DNA of 64,000 bases from Rhizobium sp. ACO-34A (lineage in GTDB: Bacteria; Pseudomonadota; Alphaproteobacteria; Rhizobiales; Rhizobiaceae), in assembly GCA_002600635.1 (NCBI GenBank), contig CP021373.1, positions 62,001 through 126,000 of the forward strand. Reading direction: 5' to 3'. Below, one piece after another: positions 28,313-36,224 of the stretch (position 1 is its first letter; each line of letters opens with the position of its first letter). The notes under the pieces are model-generated. The model saw nothing but the letters and a program-made list of their open reading frames with translations. It was not told the origin of the DNA and did not search any database. The position numbers were made by a program, and so were the translations under genes.

Positions 28313-29050
28313 TCAGGTCGTCTTTTGCTTCTCATTCAACCAGCCGGCGATGAGGTCCCGGTAGCGTTCGCCGCTGAAGCTTGGAAAATGGCCGCCATGC
28401 ACCAGCCGCACCGGAAGCGTCAGCAGGCGCTCCATCGAGGCGAGGTAATCGGCGGCGTTGGAATGGTAGGTGTCCTCGATCAGCGGACCGTCATAGAGGA
28501 TATCGCCGGAAAACAGGATTTCCGTCGCCTTCTCGTAGAGTGCGATGCCGCCGGGAGAATGCCCCGGCGTGTGGATCACCTCGAAGTGCCGGTCGCCGAG
28601 ATCGATGACGTCGCCATCCTCCAGAATGCGGGTCGCCGGCGCCCGCTTCACCGCATAGCATTTCGAGCAATAGGGCTCCGGCGGCAGCGCGTCGAAGATC
28701 TCGTCGGTCACGTAAGGGTCGGCCAGCGTGTTCTCGCGCGTCGGATCGGCCAGAAGATCGGCCTCCGCCGAATGCACGGCGCGGCACTCGAATTCGTGAT
28801 GGCAGCCGATATGGTCGAAATGGGTGTGGCTCGCCACCGCGATCAGCTCGCGCTCCGTCGTGAGCGGCACCCATTCCCTCAGCGACACCACGCCCATGCC
28901 GCTATCCACCAGCATGTCGCGGTCGCGCCCGCGCACATGCCAGATGTTGCAGCGATAGAATTCCTGGATATGGGGTTCGGAAATAAAGGTCACGTCGTCA
29001 TCGAGACGGCGGACGCTGTACCAGTCCTGCGGGCGCATGCGCGGCTTCAT
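28313..29050 (-). CDS. Metallo-beta-lactamase-fold hydrolase
   Basis: The 245-residue protein has the HxHxDH motif at His75, His77, Asp79 and His80 (ASHTHFDHIG), plus VIHTPGHSPGGIALYE and LVHGGHFPSF for the remaining ligands. It is close in length to lactonases and glyoxalase II-like hydrolases; ester, lactone or thioester hydrolysis is possible. It sits between the transporter ATPase and the aldehyde dehydrogenase in one operon. It is very unlikely to be an antibiotic-resistance enzyme. Confidence 0.88.
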   Translation of the reverse strand: MKPRMRPQDWYSVRRLDDDVTFISEPHIQEFYRCNIWHVRGRDRDMLVDSGMGVVSLREWVPLTTERELIAVASHTHFDHIGCHHEFECRAVHSAEADLLADPTRENTLADPYVTDEIFDALPPEPYCSKCYAVKRAPATRILEDGDVIDLGDRHFEVIHTPGHSPGGIALYEKATEILFSGDILYDGPLIEDTYHSNAADYLASMERLLTLPVRLVHGGHFPSFSGERYRDLIAGWLNEKQKTT

Positions 29051-29068
29051 TGCGGGCTCCTTGAAGGC

Positions 29069-30148
29069 TCAGACGAGCGCGACGATGGTATCGGCGGGAA
29101 CCGCAAGTTCAAGCAGGTCGCCAGTCTGCGGCTTTGCCGTCTGCGGAAGGTGGGCGGTGATCGCCACGCCCGAGGGACGTTCCGGCTGCAGGTGGCAGCG
29201 CAGATGCGCGCCGAAGAAGGCGCTGTCGACGATCCGGGCGCTGCCGAGCGAAATCGCGGCCCCGCCTTCGCCGCCGGTGCGGAAATGCTCGGGCCTTATG
29301 CAGAGCGTCGCCTTGCCGCCTTCGGAAGGCTGCCCTGCCGTGAAGGCCGAGGCCGGCAGCACGGCCTGGCCGATCGCCGTTTCCACCCGCACTTCATCGC
29401 CGGAAACGCCGTCGATCCGGGCGTCGAGGAAATTCGCCTCGCCCATGAAGCCCGCGGCAAACAGCGAGCGCGGCCGCATGTAGATATCGGAGGGCGCGCC
29501 GACATCCTCGATGCGCCCGTGGTTCATCACCACGATCCGGTCGGCGATCGCCATCGCTTCTTCCTGATCGTGGGTGACATGGATGAAGGTGGTGCCGACG
29601 CGTTTCTGGATCGCCTTCAGCTCGTCCTGCATCTGGCGGCGCAGCTTGAGGTCCAGCGCGCCGAGCGGCTCGTCGAGCAGCAGCACGTCGGGATCGACGG
29701 CGAGCGCACGGGCGAGCGCCACGCGCTGCCGCTGGCCGCCGGAAAGCTCATGCGGCTTCTTTCCGGCGGATGCCTTGAGGCCGACGAGATCGAGAAGGGC
29801 AAGCGCCCTGTCGTCCCGCTCCGCCTTCCCCATGCCGCGCATGCGCAGGCCGAAGCCGACATTGTCGGAGAGCTTCATGTGCGGAAAGAGCGCGTAATCC
29901 TGAAACATGGTCGTCGTCGGACGCTTTGCCGGGGCGACATGGGTCATGTCCCGCCCGCCGATCGCTATCGTTCCCGAGGTCGGCTCGAGAAAGCCGCCGA
30001 GGATCGAGAGAAGGGTCGTCTTGCCGCAGCCGGAGGGGCCGAGCAGCACGATGAACTCGCCGGCGGCGATATCGAGCGAGACGTCGTCAAGCGCGCGGAA
30101 CGAGCCGAAGACTTTCGTTGCGTTTCTGATCGAGACGTCGGCGGTCAT
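29069..30148 (-). CDS. ABC transporter ATP-binding protein (spermidine/putrescine type)
   Basis: The 359-residue ATPase has Walker A GPSGCGKTT, signature LSGGQRQRVALARAL, Walker B LLLDEPLGALD and a C-terminal TOBE regulatory domain (about 275-359). It resembles PotA/PotG. The start overlaps the upstream permease stop by 4 bp. It powers the importer encoded by the next three genes upstream. Confidence 0.92.
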   Translation of the reverse strand: MTADVSIRNATKVFGSFRALDDVSLDIAAGEFIVLLGPSGCGKTTLLSILGGFLEPTSGTIAIGGRDMTHVAPAKRPTTTMFQDYALFPHMKLSDNVGFGLRMRGMGKAERDDRALALLDLVGLKASAGKKPHELSGGQRQRVALARALAVDPDVLLLDEPLGALDLKLRRQMQDELKAIQKRVGTTFIHVTHDQEEAMAIADRIVVMNHGRIEDVGAPSDIYMRPRSLFAAGFMGEANFLDARIDGVSGDEVRVETAIGQAVLPASAFTAGQPSEGGKATLCIRPEHFRTGGEGGAAISLGSARIVDSAFFGAHLRCHLQPERPSGVAITAHLPQTAKPQTGDLLELAVPADTIVALV

Positions 30149-30933
30149 TTGGATTTCCCGGATTTTCTGAAGACGGCGAGTTCCATGACGATGAGGAACA
30201 CCACGGAGATGAGGAAGACGACGCTGCCGATGGCGTTGGTCTTCGGATCGAGGCCGGAGCGCAGCATGCTCCAGATCTCGACCGGCAGCGTCACGTCGAA
30301 GCGCGACAGCAGGAAGGCGACGATGAACTCGTCCCAGCTGAAGGTGACCGACAGGAAGAAGGCGGCAAGGATCGAGGGCGCCAGCATCGGCGCGGTGACG
30401 AGCGCCATGACCTGCCAGTCCCTGGCCCCGAGATCGCGCGCGGCCCGCTCGATATTGACCTGATGCCCGCCCATCGAGGCATAGATGATGGCAAAGCACA
30501 GCGGCAGGTTGATGACGACATGGCCGATGCCGACCGTCCATAGCGACAGCGTGACATTGAACCGCGAAAACAGCGAGAGCAGGCCAAGGCCGATGATCAG
30601 GGTGCTCACCGTCATCGGCGCGACGATCAGCGCGCGCTGCAGGGCGGATGCCGGCAGGGTGTAGCGGGCAAAGGCATAAGCCGCGAGGAAACCGAGCACG
30701 CAGGCGACCGCCGAGGAGGCGAGCGCCACGACCAGCGAATGCATAAGCGCCGACATCAGCTTGGCGTCGGCGAAGATTTCGCCATACCAGCGCAGCGTCA
30801 GCCCATGCAGCGGCGGCACCGGCAGCGTGCCGTCCTGGAAGGAGAAGAGCACGAGGACAGCGACCGGCAGGAAGATGAAGACGTAGAGCGCGCTCGCATA
30901 AAGGGTGGAAAGCGCCGTGTTGAGGTGCCGCAT
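30145..30933 (-). CDS. ABC transporter permease (PotC-like)
   Basis: The 262-residue permease has six hydrophobic segments and the EAA loop ERAARDLGARDWQVMALVTAPML. PotC/PotI-type features include FSFQDGTL and FSWDEFIVAFLLS. It starts 2 bp after the preceding permease stop. Confidence 0.92.
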   Translation of the reverse strand: MRHLNTALSTLYASALYVFIFLPVAVLVLFSFQDGTLPVPPLHGLTLRWYGEIFADAKLMSALMHSLVVALASSAVACVLGFLAAYAFARYTLPASALQRALIVAPMTVSTLIIGLGLLSLFSRFNVTLSLWTVGIGHVVINLPLCFAIIYASMGGHQVNIERAARDLGARDWQVMALVTAPMLAPSILAAFFLSVTFSWDEFIVAFLLSRFDVTLPVEIWSMLRSGLDPKTNAIGSVVFLISVVFLIVMELAVFRKSGKSK

Positions 30934-30935
30934 GG

Positions 30936-31799
30936 TCAGGTCCTCTCCATCTTCAGCCAGCGTGCGCAGGCGAGGTAGGCGATCGTCACCACTACCATCA
31001 GCACCAGCGAAAGGGCGGCCGCCATCGGGAAATCCGCGCGGCGTCCAAGCTGCAGCATGATGACCTGCGGCAGCACCAGTTCGTTGTTGCCGCCGAGGAT
31101 CTGCGGCGTGATGTAGTCGCCGATGCACAGCACGAAGGTCAGGAAGGCGCCGACCATGATGCCGGGCAGCGTCAGCGGCAGGATGACATGCCGGAAGGTC
31201 TGGAAGCCGTTCGCCCCGAGATCGGCCGCCGCGCGGCGGTAGTTCGGCGAGAGCTGCACGAGATTGGCGTAGATCGTCAGGGTCAGCAGCATGACGAAGA
31301 AATGCACGAAGCCGATGACGGTGCCGACGCGGTTTGCCGAAAGCTGCAGCGGTTCGGAAATCAGGCCGGTCCACATCAGCGCCTGATTGACCACCCCGCC
31401 GCCGGAAAGCACCAGTAGCCACGAATAGGAGCGCACCACATAGGAGGTCCAGAACGGCAGGATCGCCATGATCAGCGCAAACCGCTGCCAGCGGCGCGGT
31501 ACGCGCTCGGCAATGATCCACGCCAGAGGATAGGCGAGCAGGATGGAGATAACGGTGACGATGGCCGTCACCTCCAGCGAGTTGAACAGGGCTTTCAGGA
31601 GATGCGGCTTGCCGAAGAAGGCGGCGTAGTTGTCGAGCGTCCAGCTCGCCACGATCTCGCGGCCCTCGCGCTTCCAGAAGCTGATCGCGGCCATGTAGAG
31701 GAAGGGAACGAGGAAGAAGGCGATGGTGAAGATCAGCGCCGGCAGCGCGAAGCCCCAGGCCTTTCGCCGTTCCGCCCGTTCAAGCGGCGTGGTCGTCAT
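30936..31799 (-). CDS. ABC transporter permease (PotB-like)
   Basis: The 287-residue permease has an EAA loop (RRAAADLGANGFQTFRHVILPLTLPG) and the PotB-type start GFALPALIFTIAFFLVPFLYM. It pairs with the PotC-like permease. The binding-protein gene lies 257 bp upstream, separated by a RIME-like hairpin that may lower expression of the membrane part. Confidence 0.92.
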   Translation of the reverse strand: MTTTPLERAERRKAWGFALPALIFTIAFFLVPFLYMAAISFWKREGREIVASWTLDNYAAFFGKPHLLKALFNSLEVTAIVTVISILLAYPLAWIIAERVPRRWQRFALIMAILPFWTSYVVRSYSWLLVLSGGGVVNQALMWTGLISEPLQLSANRVGTVIGFVHFFVMLLTLTIYANLVQLSPNYRRAAADLGANGFQTFRHVILPLTLPGIMVGAFLTFVLCIGDYITPQILGGNNELVLPQVIMLQLGRRADFPMAAALSLVLMVVVTIAYLACARWLKMERT

Positions 31800-31963
31800 G
31801 GCGTCGCTTCTCCCTTGACGTTCAGAATCTGCCGGAAGGCGGGAATCCGGTTTTCAGGATAACCGTGTGTGGCACGCATCTCCTGCCCACGAGGGAGAGA
31901 TCGACGCGCCGCACGCACGTCACCCCGGATTGCCGCCCTGATTGAATGAGAGCCCGCCGCCCG

Positions 31964-32005
31964 TTTCTCCCCCCTTGTGGGGGAGATGCCGGCAGGCAGA
32001 GGGGG
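31964..32005. repeat. RIME-like hairpin inside the transporter operon
   Basis: TTTCTCCCCCCTTGTGGGGG and the following AGATGCCGGCAGGCAGAGG form a GC-rich hairpin in the 257-bp gap between the binding protein and the first permease. It belongs to the same repeat class as the units at 48953 and 51950. In operons such elements often stabilise the upstream mRNA. Confidence 0.6.
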
Positions 32006-32056
32006 ACTTGAAGACCCGGGCGAGCGAATAACGACCGAACCTGGGCCTCGTTCATC

Positions 32057-33130
32057 TCAATGCTGCAGCATTTCCGTCCAGGCGTCCTGCATGGCGGCGT
32101 CGAGATCCGCATCGACGACCGGGTAGAGCTGGGTGTTCTTCAGGTATTCCGGCTGCTTGTCCCAGCGCAGCGCGGTCTTCTGCTGGTCGGTGAGCTGTTC
32201 GCCTGCCTTGGAATTGGCCGGCATGCCCCAGTAGCAGGAGGAGGTCGCGAGCTTCGACTGGCCCTCGGGGCTCAGGATATACTGCACGAACTTCACCGCG
32301 AGATCCTGCTTGGCGGAATCCTTGAACACGCCGATCGACTGCGCCCAGCGCAGCGCGCCCTGCTTCGGCACGGTCCAGTCGAGGTTCGGCTTTTCGGTGG
32401 TGAGGCCCGCCGTTACCCATTCGCCGCCGCCGAGGATGATGTCGACTTCGCCGCTGACGAGCGCGGTCTGCGAGGCGACCACGTCGCTCACCTGACGGGC
32501 GACCTTCTTCATCTCGAACAGCTTTTCCTTGATCGCCGGCAGGTCGTCGGCGGTGAGGTCGGCGGTCTTCTTGCCGATGGCAAGCCCGGTCAGGCCGATC
32601 ATGGGAAGGTAATAATCGTAGAGCGCGATGCGGCCCTTGTACTTGTCGGACCAGAAGATCGACAGGTCTTCCATGTCCTTCGGATCGACCTTGGTCTTGT
32701 CGTAGGAAATCGTGTTGTAGCCGAACTTCTCGGTGACGGCGTAGATCTTGCCATCCTTCGTGTTATTGGCTTCCATGCGCACTTCGGGGAAGATGTCGGC
32801 GGTCGGCAGCTTGTCGGCGGGCAGTTCGGCCAGAATGCCCATGTCCACGGCGCGCGGCACGTCGACGCCATCGATCACGAAGACGTCCCAGTCACCGGGG
32901 CGCGACTGCTCGACGATGGAAAGGCCGGCTCCCGTGCCCTCGTATTCCTTGAGATTGACCTTGACGTTGTTGGCCTTTTCGAAGGGCTCGATCAGCGCCG
33001 GATCGGTATGGTCGCACCAGACGAGCGCGTTGAGCTCTTCCTGTGCGGAAGCGCTGGCGGAGAAAGCGCAGATGGCGGCGGTCGCGAGAAGCATGCGGCG
33101 GGAGAGCCCGCCCGGTACGGTCTTTTCCAT
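32057..33130 (-). CDS. Periplasmic binding protein (spermidine/putrescine-like, PotD fold)
   Basis: The 357-residue precursor has a Tat/Sec-like signal (SRRMLLATAAICAFSASASA) and then the extracellular solute-binding family 1/8 fold: LNALVWCDHTDPALIEPFEK, DVFVIDGVDVPRAVDMG, FGYNTISYDKTKVD and ILSPEGQSKLA. The ATG at 33130 follows GAGGGAAAC. It is the first gene of the operon, divergent from a TetR regulator. The ligand may be a polyamine or an amino alcohol, given the oxidising enzymes downstream. Confidence 0.9.
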   Translation of the reverse strand: MEKTVPGGLSRRMLLATAAICAFSASASAQEELNALVWCDHTDPALIEPFEKANNVKVNLKEYEGTGAGLSIVEQSRPGDWDVFVIDGVDVPRAVDMGILAELPADKLPTADIFPEVRMEANNTKDGKIYAVTEKFGYNTISYDKTKVDPKDMEDLSIFWSDKYKGRIALYDYYLPMIGLTGLAIGKKTADLTADDLPAIKEKLFEMKKVARQVSDVVASQTALVSGEVDIILGGGEWVTAGLTTEKPNLDWTVPKQGALRWAQSIGVFKDSAKQDLAVKFVQYILSPEGQSKLATSSCYWGMPANSKAGEQLTDQQKTALRWDKQPEYLKNTQLYPVVDADLDAAMQDAWTEMLQH

Positions 33131-33200
33131 ATTGTTTCCCTCTTGTCGAAGACCCCCGTCGAGCCCTCGCGTTGATCGTTTTGGCACTCGTTTCGGTGCC

Positions 33201-33250
33201 TTGAGAAAAAGATTGAATGAATTCATTTTTTAAGTCAATCTCAATTTTGA
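33201..33250. promoter_or_regulatory. Candidate TetR operator region
   Basis: The 140-bp gap between the divergent binding-protein and TetR genes holds nested palindromes: AATGAATTCATT at 33216-33227, GATTGA (33211) facing TCAATC (33235), and TCAATTTTGA at 33241-33250. The region is AT-rich and would overlap both promoters. Which dyad TetR uses is not clear. Confidence 0.5.
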
Positions 33251-33272
33251 GGAGATTCAAACGGAGCTGACC

Positions 33273-33899
33273 ATGGCCGGATTGCGCGCACGACAGAAAG
33301 CCGACAGGAACCGCCGCATCCTGGAATCGGCCACCACCCTGTTTCGCGAACAGGGCTATGATGCCGCCCGTATCGAGGACATCGCCGAGATGGCGGAGGT
33401 CTCCGTCGGCACGCTCTACAACTACTATCAGAACAAGGGCGACATCCTCGTCGCCACCGTTTCCATGGAAGTGACCGAGGTGCTGGAGGCGGGCGAAAGC
33501 ATCGTCGCCAACCCGCCGCTCAACGTCGAGGAGGCGCTGCGCGCGCTGATCGAACAGTATTACGATCACTCGCTGGTCTATCTCAGCAAGGAGATGTGGC
33601 GCACCGCCATGGCCTATTCGATCCAGCAGCCGGAAACGCCGCTGTCCAAGCGCTATACCGAACTCGATCAGTGTCTCTGTGCGCAGGTGGTGGAACTGAT
33701 CCAGACCCTCCAGCGCCGCGGCGTGGTGATCGCCGGTGTCGACGCCCGCGCCGTCGGAGAAGTCTTCTTCAACAACCTCAACATGATGTTCATCGAGTTC
33801 TGCAAGGTCGAGGCCATGCCGCTCGAGGAGCTGAAGGTGCGCGTCGCCGCGCAGCATCGCCCGGTGGCGGCGCTGATCAGCAGCGTCAAGCCCGCCTGA
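33273..33899 (+). CDS. TetR-family transcriptional regulator
   Basis: The 208-residue protein has the N-terminal TetR HTH (RRILESATTLFREQGYDAAR, then VSVGTLYNYYQNKGDIL) and a variable helical effector domain. It is divergent from the polyamine-type importer operon and probably represses it in the absence of substrate. The NTF2-like gene follows it on the same strand. Confidence 0.92.
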   Translation: MAGLRARQKADRNRRILESATTLFREQGYDAARIEDIAEMAEVSVGTLYNYYQNKGDILVATVSMEVTEVLEAGESIVANPPLNVEEALRALIEQYYDHSLVYLSKEMWRTAMAYSIQQPETPLSKRYTELDQCLCAQVVELIQTLQRRGVVIAGVDARAVGEVFFNNLNMMFIEFCKVEAMPLEELKVRVAAQHRPVAALISSVKPA

Positions 33900-33955
33900 A
33901 AGTCCGCTTGAAAGCCCATATGGGCCAACACGACAATCCCCTGGAAACCAAAGAC

Positions 33956-34351
33956 ATGACCGATACCCGGACCGCCGTTCTCGCCGCAGCAGAAGCCCTT
34001 GTCGACGCCTTCGGCCGCCACGACACCCGCGCCTATTTCGATGCCTTTTCGCCTGAGGCGACCTTCATCTTCTACAATCTCGACCGCACGCTTTCGAGCC
34101 GCGCCGAATACGAGGCGGAATGGGCGTTGTGGGAAACGCGCGACGGTTTTGCAGTGCGCGCCTGCCGCTCGACCAACCGCAATGTCCAGCTCTTCGGCGA
34201 TGCCGCCGTCTTCACCCACTCGGTCGAAACCGACCTCGAAGCGGGCGGGGAAGCCGTGACCAACAACGAGCGCGAGACCATCGTCTTTGCCCGCCAGCCC
34301 GATGGCCGCTGGCTCGCCGTCCACGAGCACCTTTCAGCCCTTCCGGCCTGA
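33956..34351 (+). CDS. NTF2-like (SnoaL/DUF4440-type) small protein
   Basis: The 131-residue protein has a cone-shaped NTF2 fold pattern: ALVDAFGRHDTRAYFDAFSP, EYEAEWALWETRDGF and RQPDGRWLAVHEHLSALP. Such proteins bind or isomerise small hydrophobic ligands. The ATG at 33956 is chosen for its GGAAA ribosome site; an in-frame ATG at 33920 is possible. It follows tetR by 56 bp and may belong to the same regulon. Confidence 0.75.
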   Translation: MTDTRTAVLAAAEALVDAFGRHDTRAYFDAFSPEATFIFYNLDRTLSSRAEYEAEWALWETRDGFAVRACRSTNRNVQLFGDAAVFTHSVETDLEAGGEAVTNNERETIVFARQPDGRWLAVHEHLSALPA

Positions 34352-34465
34352 GGAAAAAGACGGGCGCTGCCCGCCGTCCGGTCGAAGTGACGACCGGACA
34401 CGGCTGCCCGGACCTTTCCGCCTTGCTGCACGTTCATCGGCAATCCCGGATACGGAGGCGCGACG

Positions 34466-34864
34466 ATGTCACAGGCAGCCAGAAAGCATCATGTCTTCGA
34501 GATATTCTCCAGCGGCGTCGCCGAATGGACCGGCAAGCCGGTCGCCTTTGTCGTAGCCTTTGCCGTCATCGTCGTGTGGGCGGTCAGCGGCCCCGTCTTC
34601 GACTATTCGGAGACATGGCAACTCGTCATCAACACGGCGACGACCATCGTGACCTTCCTGATGGTATTCGTTCTCCAGAATTCCCAGAACCGCGACGTGC
34701 GGGCGCTGCAGGCGAAACTCGACGAACTCATCCTCACCAGCCAGGCGGAGAATTCCTTTGTCGGGATAGAAAAACTCGAGGAACAGGAACTCACGCTGCT
34801 GATCAACCGTCTCGAGGAACAGGCTAGGACGTTGAGGGAGAGAGTGAACAACGGTAATTCCTGA
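34466..34864 (+). CDS. Low-affinity iron permease family membrane protein
   Basis: The 132-residue protein has two membrane helices (KPVAFVVAFAVIVVWAVSGP and LVINTATTIVTFLMVFVLQN) followed by SQNRDVRALQAKLDELI, the hallmark of the PF04120 family. A charged coiled-coil tail follows. Bacterial members are small and their transport role is unproven despite the yeast Fet4-derived name. It appears monocistronic. Confidence 0.85.
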   Translation: MSQAARKHHVFEIFSSGVAEWTGKPVAFVVAFAVIVVWAVSGPVFDYSETWQLVINTATTIVTFLMVFVLQNSQNRDVRALQAKLDELILTSQAENSFVGIEKLEEQELTLLINRLEEQARTLRERVNNGNS

Positions 34865-34956
34865 AGACAGCGTCCTGGCGGAGGAAAGCCGCAACCTCGT
34901 CCGGTTCCGGTCGGCATCGGGGGCGAGCCCCCCTGCGGAAGCGTGCAACCTGTCGC

Positions 34957-36195
34957 TCAAGCTCTCCCGGCGGGCCGGAAGATCTGCGGCAGGCCGTTCC
35001 AGAAGCTTTGCCGTCCGTTCTTCCAGCCGCCGATAACGCGGGCGACCTCGCGCACGGCATCGGCGGGGCCGGCGCAATCGAGGAGCACGACGGTCGCCTC
35101 CCCTCCGACGGCAAGGCCGTGTGCCTTGCCCATCAGCTTCGCGGCGGAGGCCGAAACCATGGAGAAGACCAGCGCCATGTCGTCGTCGCGCGAGAGCTGG
35201 GCGACATTGGCGTAAAGGTTCGCCATCCTGACCAGCGAGGCGTCGCCATAGGGCGTGAACGGGTTCAGCACGTTGTTGGTGGCAATCGAGGTGACGACAC
35301 CGCATTCTGCCAGCAGGTGCGCCGGCGCGACTCCGCGCGGCACCAGCGCTTCGTAGGCGCGGCCGTTGAGGAAGAGATCGGTCGCGGGCAATACGGTGAG
35401 CGCAATGCCGGCCTCCGCCAGAAGCATGGCAATCGCCCTGACAGCCTCCGCCGGAAGCGCCGAGAGATTGGTGACATGGCCGACGGAGACCCGCCCGCCC
35501 CAGCCGTGCCGCATCGTTTCCTCGATCACGGCGGGGAGATTGGTGTTTTCGGGATTGAGGTCGAAGTCGAGATGGAAATCGACGGCGACGTCATGCTTCA
35601 GCGCAAGTTCGAAGATCAGTTCCGCATGCCGGCGCGGATCGGGATCGGTATAGGGGCAGCCGCCCACGAGGTCGGCCCCTTGCGACAGCGCCCTGTCCAG
35701 CATGGCAAACGTTTCAGGCTCCTGCGTCAGCCCTTCCTGCGCGAAGGCGCAGATCTCGATGTCAATGGCGAAGGCATAGTCCGCCTTCACCCTGAGGATC
35801 GCCTCGAAGGAGCGGAAGCCGGCGCGCGGATCGATCTCGACGAAGGTGCGAAGCCACGTCGTGCCGCTTGCAATCGCCTTTTCCACCACGGCGGAGGCGC
35901 GGGCGTAGACGTCCTCGATCTCGAAGCCCTTCTTGGCGCGGGCCGTCTCCCTCACTGCTTCGGCAAGTGTGCCCTCGCAGATGGTGCAGCGGCCGAGAAT
36001 GCCGGCCTTGTCGAGATGGATATGGCTTTCTGCGAAACCGCTGAAGGCAAACGCTCCCTTCGCGTCGGTCTCGGTCACTGCCTCGCAGCGGAAGGCGGGT
36101 TCGATGGCCGCGATCACGCCGTCCTTGACGGCGATATCCACCCGCTCGCCGTTCGGCTCCGTCAGCGCATTGCGTATCACCAGATCGAACAGCAT
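34957..36195 (-). CDS. Cytosine deaminase-type amidohydrolase with altered catalytic Asp
   Basis: The 412-residue amidohydrolase has the N-terminal metal pair His58/His60 (ESHIHLDKA), His208 (VDFHLD) and His240 (VGHVTNLSALP). At the site of the metal-binding/catalytic Asp of CodA (D-D-V-F-D-P), it reads N307-N-V-L-N-P, and the paralogue at 37814-39007 keeps D (SDNIRDSW). It may be inactive, may bind metal differently, or may represent a distinct subfamily. It is the last gene of the long amide-catabolic operon. Confidence 0.85.
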   Translation of the reverse strand: MLFDLVIRNALTEPNGERVDIAVKDGVIAAIEPAFRCEAVTETDAKGAFAFSGFAESHIHLDKAGILGRCTICEGTLAEAVRETARAKKGFEIEDVYARASAVVEKAIASGTTWLRTFVEIDPRAGFRSFEAILRVKADYAFAIDIEICAFAQEGLTQEPETFAMLDRALSQGADLVGGCPYTDPDPRRHAELIFELALKHDVAVDFHLDFDLNPENTNLPAVIEETMRHGWGGRVSVGHVTNLSALPAEAVRAIAMLLAEAGIALTVLPATDLFLNGRAYEALVPRGVAPAHLLAECGVVTSIATNNVLNPFTPYGDASLVRMANLYANVAQLSRDDDMALVFSMVSASAAKLMGKAHGLAVGGEATVVLLDCAGPADAVREVARVIGGWKNGRQSFWNGLPQIFRPAGRA

Positions 36196-36224
36196 GCCGT
36201 CTTTTCCTTTGGGAACCCGTTTGG

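Noticed and set aside
28313..29050. Possible beta-lactamase resistance gene
   Set aside because: Only the general metallo-beta-lactamase fold is shared; no signal peptide, and the operon context is catabolic.
24824..30463. Very long plus-strand open frame (about 1,880 codons) across the nitroreductase-to-transporter genes
   Set aside because: It is antisense to seven well-supported genes and also runs through the intergenic hairpin; its composition (Arg/Asp/Gly/His rich) is that of the reverse frame of GC-rich genes.
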